Below are positions 41,326-49,983 of a DNA stretch of 64,000 nucleotides, in pieces. Both the position numbers and the translations under genes were made by a program. How positions within the stretch are numbered: the stretch's first letter is position 1; each line of letters begins with the position of its first letter. The stretch covers positions 1 to 64,000 of the forward strand of contig JBNAVJ010000005.1 in NCBI GenBank assembly GCA_049700455.1, in the 5' to 3' direction. The notes under the pieces are model-generated. The model searched no databases. It was not told the DNA's origin and saw only the letters and a program-made list of their open reading frames with translations. This DNA is from JBNAVJ01 sp049700455. Lineage in GTDB: Bacteria > Bacteroidota > Ignavibacteria > Tepidaquicellales > Tepidaquicellaceae.

Positions 41326-44313
41326 TTATTTTATCAACAACATTTTCTTTACATCAATAAACTTACTGGCATTCAGCTTATAGAAATAAATCCCACTTGA
41401 TAAGTTTTTCGCATCAAAGGTATATACATAACTCCCTGCCTTAAGCTGAGCATCTATCAGAACCTCAACTTCTCTACCCAACATATCATAGATACTCAGT
41501 CTCACTGACGTGTTTTCTGGAATATCAAATTCAATTTTTGTAATAGGATTAAACGGATTAGGATAATTTTGTTTAAGAGAATATTTTTCAGGGATTGTAG
41601 TACCGTTAGATGATATTCCAACTGGTTGTCCCTGTCCACCACTGAAACATATAATTCGTCCGTCTCTGCATCCGCCAACAAATTCAGAAGTGCTGTTACC
41701 ATCAATACTATTAAGTTTACTTACTCTATCCCCGCGTTCTGCTAAAGAGGAACCAAAAGTATAAGTAAACATTATGTTGCCATTTGCACCATTTATAACA
41801 AGTATTTTTCCTGGCTGTTGGGTTGCAATTGCAATTTCATTAATACCATCAGCATTTAAATCAGTCAACATATCAATGCCTCTAATGTATGAACTTGCCA
41901 GTGCAACCTGCCACAAAACATTTGAGGTCTTCGAATCAAATCGTGCAAGCACCTGAGGACCAGAAAGTGATAAATCAATGTATCCATTTGAATCAAGGTC
42001 ATCAAGTAATTGAATCTTACCATTATTAGCTGAACCAAAACTCTTTGTCCAATTCAGTAAACCATTATTTTCTGCTATGCAAAACACATTACCTGAAAAT
42101 CCATAGTAACCGACAATCTCTTTTACCGTGTCAGTCGTCTGAATAGAGGGGATTTCTTTCAGACTCCAGACCTTACCGTTGATAGAGGTATAATTAAACA
42201 GTTGTGAACCGTTATTTGTAAAGCCGTAAACAGAATATATTCCACTATTATTTCCAAGCCCAATTGCTCCACCAAAACTTGTTGCTACTATATCTCCTGT
42301 GAACTCACTATTCATTGTAACATAATACAACTCCTGACCTGTCAAGCCATTGAGTATAATAAGCGCATGGCGCCCCTGCATATTACCTGTTCCACTTGCA
42401 CTAACAAGTACATCGTTTATACCATCATTGTTATAATCCTTATCAACTCTTATTCCTTCAATATCTCCCCTACTGTAATTTACGGAATCCCCATAAGCCC
42501 ATATTCTTTGACCTGTCCTACCCGAAATTGTATAAACCATTTCATTACCACCAGCACATCCAATTACCACATCCTGCACACCATCTCCATCAATATCACT
42601 TCTTATTTGTAAGCAGTCTTCCCACGTAACCGAACCAGTATTATTGTTGTTATAACCAGTGTTAAAAATCCAGAGAATATCAGCAGTAACCGATGAATTT
42701 CCGTTAAAGCAGGTGGTAAGATAATTTCCGCTCGCAACTATTACATCATTAACCCCATCGCCATTAACATCTCCAATTTGCTTAATACTGATTGGCTGAT
42801 AATCATCATAACTGGTATATGGATTATCAGGCACAAGTCCCTGCCACATTATATCACCAAGATTGGAAGTAATATTTACTCCTGTACCACTTAGAGATAC
42901 AATCTTTGTAGAACCATTGACCGCATTGGATTGAATTGTCATTGTACCGTTATATGTAATGTTTTGTGTCGGATGGAACCACACCCGCAAGGTTTTCACT
43001 CTCTGGGTATCAACAACAATCGGAAAAACCAAACCAACCGTATCAAGTCTGAAAGCCTGATTACTAAAAGTAATATTTGAAATTTGCAGTGGTGCACTAC
43101 CTGGATTACTTACACTAAGAATCCATCCACAAAGTGAGCCTGTTCTGCGTTGAGCATAATTAAAGACTGTATCTGACAGAGTTATATAACTTCCATTATA
43201 AACTCCTTTACCTTTTAAACTAATTGTCTTATTCGGTTGTGCAACATCGTTAGAAGAAATTGTAAGAATAGAAGAATCTATTCCGGCAGTCAACGGATTG
43301 AAGCTAACAGTATAAGTTTTGAACTGTCCTACGGGTATAGTGTCAGGAACATTGTTTGGTGATATACCAAATCTCGGATTATTCGTAGTTTTACCTGTAA
43401 GTATAAGCGGAGCTGTTCCAACATTGGTAACTGTCAGGTTTCTTGTCGAAGTTGACCCAACAATAACGTTGCCAAAATCTATGCTTGTTGGTGAAACACT
43501 TATAGCTGGGGTACCTGCTCCTGTCAAAGAATATTTATACAGCACCCGATAAGCATTGATGTTATTACCAATGCGGTATGCCATAAGCCATAGATACTGT
43601 CCGTCCCAGAAAAGACCCCGTGGATCACAGTCATTGTCAGGATCGGGAGCTGGAAATGAAAACAACGTGTCACCAATTGCTTTTCTATAAGCGTAAATTC
43701 GTTCAGGTTCGCTCTGAAAATTATCATTAACATAAAATATCGTATCACCCTTGACAGCAATCCCCTGCACCTGCCTCCCTCGCAAAGGGATAGTATCTAC
43801 AAGCTGTTTTGTGGTAAGATTTACTTTATATGCGTAGGCAAAAGGATAGGTCGGATTATCAGGATAATAAACTGCAAACCAGAGATTATTCCCATCGAGT
43901 GCCAGTCCCCCGATACCCTGAGCATAGCTACCTGTATAAATACTATCTATAATCTGACCACTCATATTTAGTTTATACAATCGTGCACCCGAAGTCCTTA
44001 CATTTTCAGCCACCCAGAAACCTGTTCCATCCCAGGCAAGACCGTGATTAAATTTCACAACTGTAATTATGCTATCCACAATGGAACCTGTTTTCGTAAC
44101 TTTATATAAAATTGAATACGGAATCACAACTCCGGTATAATCTGAACCAACCCAGAGTGTATCATTTTTTTGTGTTACTCCCCAGAGGTAATTGTACGAA
44201 TTATAATAAGGGAAATTTATAGTACCAACCAGACTTTGTGAATTAACCTCTCCGAAAACAAATAAATTTAAAATAAGAGAAAAAATTGCTAAATTGATTT
44301 TAGAAGTCTTCAT
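41326..44313 (-). CDS. Large secreted protein: propeller, ASH/HYDIN-like domains, FG-GAP repeats, T9SS tail
   Basis: 995 residues. Signal peptide to about 25 (ends GEVNS). Order: an N-terminal propeller (to about 270, LAWDGTGFWVAEN and LALDGNNLWFAV repeats), two choice-of-anchor/ASH-type beta domains (about 275-480, DFGNVIVGSTSTRNLTVTNVG), FG-GAP/VCBS-like repeats with Asp-rich calcium-binding loops (IGDVNGDGVNDVIVAS, RSDIDGDGVQDVVIG, LTDLNADGINEIAIA), and a T9SS sorting tail (LKQNYPNPFNPITKIEFD ... GIYFYKLNASKF). It is probably exported and cell-surface attached. Binding partner unknown. Confidence 0.87.
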   Translation of the reverse strand: MKTSKINLAIFSLILNLFVFGEVNSQSLVGTINFPYYNSYNYLWGVTQKNDTLWVGSDYTGVVIPYSILYKVTKTGSIVDSIITVVKFNHGLAWDGTGFWVAENVRTSGARLYKLNMSGQIIDSIYTGSYAQGIGGLALDGNNLWFAVYYPDNPTYPFAYAYKVNLTTKQLVDTIPLRGRQVQGIAVKGDTIFYVNDNFQSEPERIYAYRKAIGDTLFSFPAPDPDNDCDPRGLFWDGQYLWLMAYRIGNNINAYRVLYKYSLTGAGTPAISVSPTSIDFGNVIVGSTSTRNLTVTNVGTAPLILTGKTTNNPRFGISPNNVPDTIPVGQFKTYTVSFNPLTAGIDSSILTISSNDVAQPNKTISLKGKGVYNGSYITLSDTVFNYAQRRTGSLCGWILSVSNPGSAPLQISNITFSNQAFRLDTVGLVFPIVVDTQRVKTLRVWFHPTQNITYNGTMTIQSNAVNGSTKIVSLSGTGVNITSNLGDIMWQGLVPDNPYTSYDDYQPISIKQIGDVNGDGVNDVIVASGNYLTTCFNGNSSVTADILWIFNTGYNNNNTGSVTWEDCLQIRSDIDGDGVQDVVIGCAGGNEMVYTISGRTGQRIWAYGDSVNYSRGDIEGIRVDKDYNNDGINDVLVSASGTGNMQGRHALIILNGLTGQELYYVTMNSEFTGDIVATSFGGAIGLGNNSGIYSVYGFTNNGSQLFNYTSINGKVWSLKEIPSIQTTDTVKEIVGYYGFSGNVFCIAENNGLLNWTKSFGSANNGKIQLLDDLDSNGYIDLSLSGPQVLARFDSKTSNVLWQVALASSYIRGIDMLTDLNADGINEIAIATQQPGKILVINGANGNIMFTYTFGSSLAERGDRVSKLNSIDGNSTSEFVGGCRDGRIICFSGGQGQPVGISSNGTTIPEKYSLKQNYPNPFNPITKIEFDIPENTSVRLSIYDMLGREVEVLIDAQLKAGSYVYTFDAKNLSSGIYFYKLNASKFIDVKKMLLIK

Positions 44314-44351
44314 TATTTTAGTTTTATTCTTTTAATTTAATATAAATATAA

Positions 44352-45029
44352 ATTAAATCAAAAGGATTAAATATCCAATTTCTCGTTCTCCTGCTGGCAA
44401 TAGGAACGCTATCGCTATTCGGAGGGTGTATTACATATTCACAAAAAACCGAGTTTAACAGCGACGGTTCCGGAGAAATTAGCATTTTTTATATAGCAAA
44501 AAAGAATAATATTCTACTTGGAAGAATCGATGGCTTCGCTTTCACTGAAAAGAAAGTCCGTGCCAGTTATGAATCACCAAATACAGATGTAACCAACCTA
44601 AAAGTAATAGAAAACCCTACCGATTCAACAATGTCAGTATCTGTAAATCTAACTTTTAAAGACTTTAATAAACTTTCCCTATCAAAAGGTTTTTCCAGAT
44701 GCAAACCGGTCTGGGTAATTCATCAGGACACAACTTTTTTTTCACTTACCTTGCTGCCTGACTCATCAGTTAAAGAAATTTCATCAACAAGTGGTAGTTT
44801 GCATTTTGAGTTTCATTTCCCCAACAAGATAATTCAAACCAATGGGAAGAGAGATGGCAAAACTGTAAGCTGGGATTTCAAAATTGGAGACCTTTCCCAT
44901 CAACAGGAACTCACTGCAACTATCTATACCAGAAAATCCACGTGTGGTATCTTGGGAATCGAACTTCCTCTACTGTTGCTGGGATATCTGGCAGCAAGAT
45001 TTAGCAATTTGACACGCACATCCACATAA
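44352..45029 (+). CDS. LppM-like lipoprotein with C-terminal membrane helix; apparent ATT start
   Basis: The frame is open from 44352 (preceding stop TAA at 44349) to 45029 and has no ATG, GTG or TTG before codon 94 (ATG at 44631). From ATT at 44352 it begins MKSKGLNIQFLVLLLA and reaches a lipobox LFGGC (Cys26): a complete type II signal peptide with basic n-region. Beginning at 44631 would lose this. The mature part has TEFNSDGSGEISIFY and FPNKIIQTNGKRDGKTVSWDF, the pattern of LppM/DUF3153-type lipoproteins, and ends in a membrane helix (about 200-219, LGIELPLLLLGYLAARF). A canonical start is absent, so ATT (as in infC) or CTG at 44391 are the candidates. Confidence 0.75.
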   Translation: MKSKGLNIQFLVLLLAIGTLSLFGGCITYSQKTEFNSDGSGEISIFYIAKKNNILLGRIDGFAFTEKKVRASYESPNTDVTNLKVIENPTDSTMSVSVNLTFKDFNKLSLSKGFSRCKPVWVIHQDTTFFSLTLLPDSSVKEISSTSGSLHFEFHFPNKIIQTNGKRDGKTVSWDFKIGDLSHQQELTATIYTRKSTCGILGIELPLLLLGYLAARFSNLTRTST

Positions 45030-45497
45030 ACTATCCCCTTTTTTATATTCAATTGTCGGAAGTTGTTATTCCCCTGTGCTCATTATCAACAAAAAATTTA
45101 AATGGAGTTGTTATTGTTCCTTTAAATCAAATCTTAAAAAATATAAAGATTTTATAAATAATTGGGAGCTAGAGCGAGGGTTATTACTTATTGTAGCGGA
45201 AGTTTCAAGTCGTAGCTAAAATAAATACTTTGATTTTTAAATCAGAGAAAAATAAAAGTTAAGTCTTAACCAAAATGGTAGCAACTGTTCTGATATAATT
45301 TTCAAATTGTTCTTTTATGCTATGTTAAAAACAAGTTGAAAACTTAAATAAAAGCTCAAAGGTTAAAGTAGTGTTGTTTTGCATAGCATACGGTTTCGCA
45401 AAACTGAAAAGAACAAATGCTACTAATCCGGTTTATTGGATTGAAAAATTCATACCTATTGGGTATTTTTAAGTTTCTAAATTAAAATTTGATTTAG
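45030..45497 (+). other. 468-base gap before rpmH, non-coding
   Basis: No frame of plausible length. The left half (45030-45270) shows only AT-rich sequence and one weak DnaA-box-like site (TTATCAACA, 45083-45091). The right half is rich in self-complementary segments and is described as a leader. Confidence 0.6.
45279..45470 (+). promoter_or_regulatory. Structured leader upstream of rpmH with competing pairings
   Basis: TTGTTCTTTT (45307-45316) pairs perfectly with AAAAGAACAA (45407-45416), continuing with TATGCTATG (45316-45324) to CATAGCATA (45382-45390), an 18-bp arm with one bulge. A competing pairing joins TAGCA-ACT-GTTCT (45279-45291) to AGAAC-AAA-TGCTA (45410-45422), and a local hairpin GTTTTGC/GCAAAAC (45376-45404) excludes part of both. 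ATACC/GGTAT followed by TTTTT (about 45450-45470) may act as an attenuator. Candidate autoregulatory leader of ribosomal protein L34; inference. Confidence 0.5.
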
Positions 45498-45653
45498 ATG
45501 AAGCGTACATATCAACCAAGCGTAAGAAAACGCAAGAACAAACATGGATTCCGTGAGAGAATGAAAACTAAAGACGGCAGAAAAGTCCTTGCAAGAAGAA
45601 GAGCCAAAGGGAGAAAAAAACTTACTGTAAGTGATGAGTTCACCCGCCGTTAG
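45498..45653 (+). CDS. rpmH: Ribosomal protein bL34
   Basis: 51 residues beginning MKRTYQPSVRKRKNKHGFR and ending in VSDEFTRR, with the conserved RTKDGRKVLARRRAKGRKKL-type basic helix. It is a small, basic 50S protein. The gene is too short for many gene callers, but it is unambiguous. It lies 5 bases before rnpA, the usual rpmH-rnpA order. Confidence 0.97.
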   Translation: MKRTYQPSVRKRKNKHGFRERMKTKDGRKVLARRRAKGRKKLTVSDEFTRR

Positions 45654-45658
45654 TCTAG

Positions 45659-46084
45659 ATGAACACAAAGACAAAAAAACTGACACTTCCCCGATTAGAA
45701 ATTATCAGGGGGTATGGTACTTTTGAGAAAATTATGAATGGACCTCTTGTTTTTTCAAAAGGGACTTTAAGCTTTTTTCTTAAACACAAAAGCTTTGTTT
45801 ATAAAGACCCGCCAATGAATTGTTATAAGGTGGGTTTTCTTGTTTCACGCAGAAAAGTAAAGTCATCTGTTAAGAGAAACAGAATCCGCCGAATCCTTCG
45901 AGAACTTTTCAGGTTGAATAAATATAATTTCCCTGAGCAAATTCTTGAATACTGCCTCTTAATCAGTCCAACAAAACGTTTCTATGAAATGGATATGAAC
46001 ACTAAAGAAATAACTTACAGTTTTTTTGAACCGGATTTCCTTGAAACTCAGAATATGGTAACTGAATTTTTAACAAAGGGATGA
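45659..46084 (+). CDS. rnpA: Ribonuclease P protein component
   Basis: 141 residues. The conserved core GFLVSRRKVKSSVKRNRIRR with the RNR motif (about residues 72-80) and LKHKSFVYKDPP before it identify RnpA. It assists the catalytic RNA in 5' tRNA processing. The stop overlaps the yidD start by 4 bases (ATGA). Confidence 0.95.
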   Translation: MNTKTKKLTLPRLEIIRGYGTFEKIMNGPLVFSKGTLSFFLKHKSFVYKDPPMNCYKVGFLVSRRKVKSSVKRNRIRRILRELFRLNKYNFPEQILEYCLLISPTKRFYEMDMNTKEITYSFFEPDFLETQNMVTEFLTKG

Positions 46085-46335
46085 AATATCTTTTAATATA
46101 TACAATCAGATTTTATAAGAGGTTTATCTCCCCAATGTTTCCCCCATCCTGCCGGTTCTATCCAAGTTGTTCATCATATTTCATAGAAGCAGTGGAAAAA
46201 TATGGAGCTTTCATAGGTACTTTTCTCGGTATAAAGAGAATTATCCGATGTAACCCATTTTTTGAGGGCGGATTTGATCCTGTCCCTGAAGAATTTCATT
46301 TCAAAAGAATTAAACTTAAAAAGTTAGATGGATAG
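46081..46335 (+). CDS. yidD: Membrane protein insertion efficiency factor YidD
   Basis: 84 residues with the conserved YKRFISPMFPPSCRFYPSCS block and IKRIIRCNPFFEGGFDPVP. It is a small, inner-membrane-associated protein that helps YidC. Overlaps rnpA by 4 bases and yidC by 8. Confidence 0.96.
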   Translation: MKYLLIYTIRFYKRFISPMFPPSCRFYPSCSSYFIEAVEKYGAFIGTFLGIKRIIRCNPFFEGGFDPVPEEFHFKRIKLKKLDG

Positions 46336-48223
46336 AAGAACTGTTATTGCATTTATCTTAATGGGAATAGTAATTTTCGTCTGGTTTTACTGGATGAATG
46401 AGACACAAAAGCGTCAGGCTGAGACCCTGAGAAAGATGCGCGACACAACCAAGACTCAGCTTATCGACTCCCTGCTAAAAGAATCTCCGAAAATTAGTGA
46501 TACAGTTAAGGTGTCAATTAAACAGGCAATTGATTCTCTTAAAACCGATTCACTCTATATCACTTATGGAAGTAACTTTTATAAAAATACAATACAATAT
46601 AACCTTGAACAGGGGGGGAAGGAAAATGTAATCATAGTTGAAAATGATCTCGCGTATATGGAGTTTACAAATTTCGGGGCAGGTATAAGAAAATATATTC
46701 CTAAAGATTTCAAAAAGTGGGACGGTGATACTTTACAGTTAATTGATTGGAAGGCTCAACACGAACTTAGTCTGCTTTTCACCTCAAAAGAAGGTAAAAC
46801 TATTAACACACGAAATTTAACATTTAATTCCAATTATACTAATTTTCAAAAAATTAACCTATCAAAGGAAAAAGATTTTGTGCTGAAGTATGAGCTTTTT
46901 GTTGCTGGAGATTCTTCAAAGCGAATAATTATTAAATATAAATTTAATAGTGATCGGTATGATTTTGATACTGATTTTGAATTTATTAATCCGGGAAGTT
47001 TTATCAGTAGTTCAGAATATCAGATAGTATGGGGCTCATCACTAAACCTTAGCGAATATTTCAGCACAGATGAAGATGCATTTGCTGAAGCTTATGCATA
47101 TATGGGTGGGAAAATTGCAACATTCAAAGCAGGCAAATTCCAGAATGAATATCTTGAAAGTGATAAAGATAACTATTTTTCTCAGAGTGGAAAAACAGAA
47201 TATGTTTGTAGTAGAAATAAATACTTTGGTGTATTTCTTATTCCTTCAGATAAGCGTCCTGGAGATGGAGCTTATTTAACCGGCTATAAAGAACATTTAC
47301 CTGAAGAAGGTGTGAGAAGCCACTACAAAGTGGCTCTCAAAATGGAATTGAAAAATCCATCCAGTGAAACAGCTTCAATTAAAGTACTAATTACACCAAT
47401 TGATTATAAAATTCTGAGATCTTATGATAAAGACCTTCAGAAAACTATGACCTTTACACTGGATTTTCTGGTCAGGCCTATAGCGCAATACATAATAATT
47501 CCCTTTTTTACTTTTCTTCACAGTTTTATACCAAACTATGGACTTGTAATAATAGTATTTGCAATTGTGATGAAAATAGTTTTAAATCCGTTGATGAAGA
47601 AACAGATGGAAAGTGCCCGAAGAATGAGTGCTCTAAATCCAAAAATGACCGAAATACGCGAGAAGTATAAAGACGACCCAAACAAAATGAATAAAGCAAT
47701 TATGAATCTGTACAAAGAAGAAGGAATTAATCCAATGAGCGGGTGTTTACCATTGCTATTGCAATTACCCATTCTCTTTGCATTGTTTGGTGTTTTCAGG
47801 TCAACTATTGAGTTAAGACAGGCAAATTTCTTCTGGTGGATTAAAGATCTTTCGACGCCGGATACTATTATATCATTACCATTTAAATTGCCTTTGCTTG
47901 GGACACATATCCCTGGCCTTGCAATTCTAATGGGAATCACTATGTTTTTACAACAGAAGATGACCGTAACCGACCCAAAACAGAAATCTATGGTCTATAT
48001 GATGCCGATATTATTCACGATAATGTTTTTCAGTTTGCCTTCTGGCTTGAATTTATATTATTTTGTTTTTAACCTGCTTTCAATTGCACAACAATATTAT
48101 TTAACAAAAATCAAACCCCCAAAAGAAAACGAGATTAAAAAGAAGCCAAGAAAACCAACTTTTATGGAACGTCTTCAGCAGAGAAGTGAAGAAATAAGAA
48201 AGGCTAACCTTAAACGTAGATGA
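46328..48223 (+). CDS. yidC: Membrane protein insertase YidC
   Basis: 631 residues. An N-terminal membrane helix (about 5-21), a large periplasmic beta-domain (about 75-370) and a C-terminal five-helix Oxa1 core: VIIVFAIVMKIVLNPLMKKQ, the cytoplasmic loop MSALNPKMTEIREKYKDDP, and MSGCLPLLLQLPILFALF. A basic tail ends the protein. It inserts inner-membrane proteins alone or with Sec. Fourth gene of the rpmH-rnpA-yidD-yidC block. Confidence 0.97.
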   Translation: MDRRTVIAFILMGIVIFVWFYWMNETQKRQAETLRKMRDTTKTQLIDSLLKESPKISDTVKVSIKQAIDSLKTDSLYITYGSNFYKNTIQYNLEQGGKENVIIVENDLAYMEFTNFGAGIRKYIPKDFKKWDGDTLQLIDWKAQHELSLLFTSKEGKTINTRNLTFNSNYTNFQKINLSKEKDFVLKYELFVAGDSSKRIIIKYKFNSDRYDFDTDFEFINPGSFISSSEYQIVWGSSLNLSEYFSTDEDAFAEAYAYMGGKIATFKAGKFQNEYLESDKDNYFSQSGKTEYVCSRNKYFGVFLIPSDKRPGDGAYLTGYKEHLPEEGVRSHYKVALKMELKNPSSETASIKVLITPIDYKILRSYDKDLQKTMTFTLDFLVRPIAQYIIIPFFTFLHSFIPNYGLVIIVFAIVMKIVLNPLMKKQMESARRMSALNPKMTEIREKYKDDPNKMNKAIMNLYKEEGINPMSGCLPLLLQLPILFALFGVFRSTIELRQANFFWWIKDLSTPDTIISLPFKLPLLGTHIPGLAILMGITMFLQQKMTVTDPKQKSMVYMMPILFTIMFFSLPSGLNLYYFVFNLLSIAQQYYLTKIKPPKENEIKKKPRKPTFMERLQQRSEEIRKANLKRR

Positions 48224-48227
48224 TTTT

Positions 48228-49202
48228 GTGAAAGTGCTTGTATTTCAAATAGGTAAAATTGGAGATACGATTCTTACAACTCCACTATTTGCCAACCTGA
48301 AAAAATTTTTTCCGGAGAGCGAAGTTATAGTTCTCTGTTCACCATTTAATAAAGACATAATATCAGTTGACCCTTATGTGGATAACTTTCTTGTCTATGA
48401 CAAAAAAGTTACATCAACCCTAAAAATTCTTCTCAAATTAAGACTAACCCATTTTGATTACTGGATTGATATAAAAAACGAGTATTCTTCTACATCAACA
48501 TATTTTTTGAAAATCTGTAACCCTCAGCTTTCACTTGGCTTCAATGTTGGAAAATACGTCTTTGATATCAATCTTTTTGATTTCATAACAGGCTATCATT
48601 ATATAGACTATGCCACAGCACCATTCAGCTTTCTGTTAAAAGAAAAAAGCACAAAAGACGAATTAATAAGGAGACCCTATTTTATTATACCTGAATCAAT
48701 TCAAGGGAAATACAATCACCTTAGGAAAAAAAATCCAATCGTTTTACTAAACTTATCAACTGACAGTTTTGCGCGTAGGTGGAGCTTCAGAAATTGGAAA
48801 GAGTTGATAGAGTATCTTTCAGATAGAGAGTTTGATATAATTTTAACTTCCCTGCCAGATGAAAAGCCTCAGTGGATAGAACTTTTAGAAGAAACAAAAT
48901 ATTCTAATGTATATTACGTTGATGCAATAACAATTTTCGAATTTGCAGAACTAATAAAAACAGTAGACATTTTAATTTCTCCTGATACTTCTGCCATACA
49001 CATAGCCTCCTGTTTTAATAAGCCCGTAGTTAGCTTATATAATAATGTCCAATGGAACATCAATAAATTTGCTCCCCTCTCCAATCATCACATTATTCTG
49101 AAATCAAAAGAACGTAATTCAATTAATAGTATCAGCCCTCACGATGTACTTGAATCATTTAGTAAATTAGCACAGGAAATTACATTAAATAAAAAAATCT
49201 AA
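48228..49202 (+). CDS. Glycosyltransferase family 9 protein (heptosyltransferase-like)
   Basis: 324 residues, GTG start at 48228, 4 bases after yidC. KVLVFQIGKIGDTILTTPLF at the start and ISPDTSAIHIASCFNKPVVSLY later match GT9 (LPS heptosyltransferase-like) enzymes. It probably adds sugars to lipopolysaccharide core or a glycan. The acceptor is unknown. Its stop lies in the left arm of a bidirectional terminator shared with tmRNA. Confidence 0.85.
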   Translation: MKVLVFQIGKIGDTILTTPLFANLKKFFPESEVIVLCSPFNKDIISVDPYVDNFLVYDKKVTSTLKILLKLRLTHFDYWIDIKNEYSSTSTYFLKICNPQLSLGFNVGKYVFDINLFDFITGYHYIDYATAPFSFLLKEKSTKDELIRRPYFIIPESIQGKYNHLRKKNPIVLLNLSTDSFARRWSFRNWKELIEYLSDREFDIILTSLPDEKPQWIELLEETKYSNVYYVDAITIFEFAELIKTVDILISPDTSAIHIASCFNKPVVSLYNNVQWNINKFAPLSNHHIILKSKERNSINSISPHDVLESFSKLAQEITLNKKI

Positions 49203-49233
49203 CTCTATTAAATATAATATAGTTAGATTTTTT
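49192..49233. terminator. Bidirectional terminator between GT9 gene and tmRNA
   Basis: AAAAAATCTAACT (49192-49204) pairs with AGTTAGATTTTTT (49221-49233), flanked by T-runs on both strands. It serves the plus-strand GT9 gene and the minus-strand tmRNA. Its left arm includes the GT9 stop codon. Confidence 0.75.
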
Positions 49234-49249
49234 ACTTCATATGAATTCG

Positions 49250-49606
49250 TGGAAATGCCGAGAGTCGAACTCGGGTCCGAAGTGATGACCATTAAAACGT
49301 CTACATACATAGTCAATTGTAACTTCTCGCTTGAGCAGTACAATTGACAAACCTGCTTCAAGCCAGCCTGTTTAAGTTTCGTCTGAATCTTACAGGCTTC
49401 AACTCAGACTATCCCGATATTGCGACACCCTTTCACTGCTAATCGGGAAATAGCGTTGTGAAAGAGTGGGTTGCCGTTTTAATTAGGCAGCCAATGCAAA
49501 GTTATTATCTGCATTTATTTGTTTTTTCAACCTTTTTAAAGTGATGGCTGAGAACACTGTATGCAGTTTTAACCATCTATCACTCCGTCGAAACCGTTGC
49601 ATTCCC
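49250..49606 (-). ncRNA. ssrA: Transfer-messenger RNA (tmRNA)
   Basis: Read on the minus strand: 5' GGGAATG pairs with 3' CATTTCC (acceptor stem), followed by AACGGTTTCGAC, and the 3' T-arm is GGTCCGAGTTCGACTCTCGG. The CCA is not encoded. The tag reading frame is GCA GAT AAT AAC TTT GCA TTG GCT GCC TAA, giving ADNNFALAA, close to the GENNYALAA tag of Bacteroides. One-piece form (no permuted break). Rescues stalled ribosomes; the tag sends the product to proteases. Confidence 0.96.
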
Positions 49607-49672
49607 TTCAATTATTTAAACTAAAATCACTAAATAGAAGTTCCCACAGATAATTTTATATTTTTAAAGAAC

Positions 49673-49972
49673 TTATAAAGCTTTATTTAAATCCTGAGCT
49701 TCTGTGTCTATTGGTTTGTCTTTACGAGCAAACCATTCTTTTTTAAACAAAATTCCTATTGGAATTACCACAAGGTATCCAAATACCAGCAAAATTGGAG
49801 CAAGTACTGTTGGATTAAAACCATCTACAGATTTTTCTGACATCAATATATAGCCAATAATGATAATAACGATTCCAGCCGCTATGATTAAATAATTTTC
49901 TTTCGTTAGTTTAAGGTTGATAATATCACCTTTTTGAATTTTTTTCTTTGCTTGTATTTTTGCTTTTGCCAT
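49673..49972 (-). CDS. Small membrane protein, DUF3098-like
   Basis: 99 residues with two membrane helices (about 27-44 and 57-76) and basic N-terminal MAKAKIQAKKKIQKG. The LTKENYLIIAAGIVIIIIGYILM pattern resembles DUF3098 proteins of Bacteroidota. Function unknown. It lies 66 bases upstream of tmRNA and 11 bases after the M20 peptidase. Confidence 0.75.
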   Translation of the reverse strand: MAKAKIQAKKKIQKGDIINLKLTKENYLIIAAGIVIIIIGYILMSEKSVDGFNPTVLAPILLVFGYLVVIPIGILFKKEWFARKDKPIDTEAQDLNKAL

Positions 49973-49983
49973 TTTAATATTCT

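Noticed and set aside
44631..45029. ATG at 44631 as the start of the LppM-like lipoprotein
   Set aside because: It would discard an intact signal peptide, lipobox and half of the conserved domain encoded upstream in the same frame.
45083..45091. DnaA-box-like TTATCAACA near rpmH, possible oriC
   Set aside because: Only one imperfect box; no dnaA or dnaN gene and no AT-cluster with further boxes.
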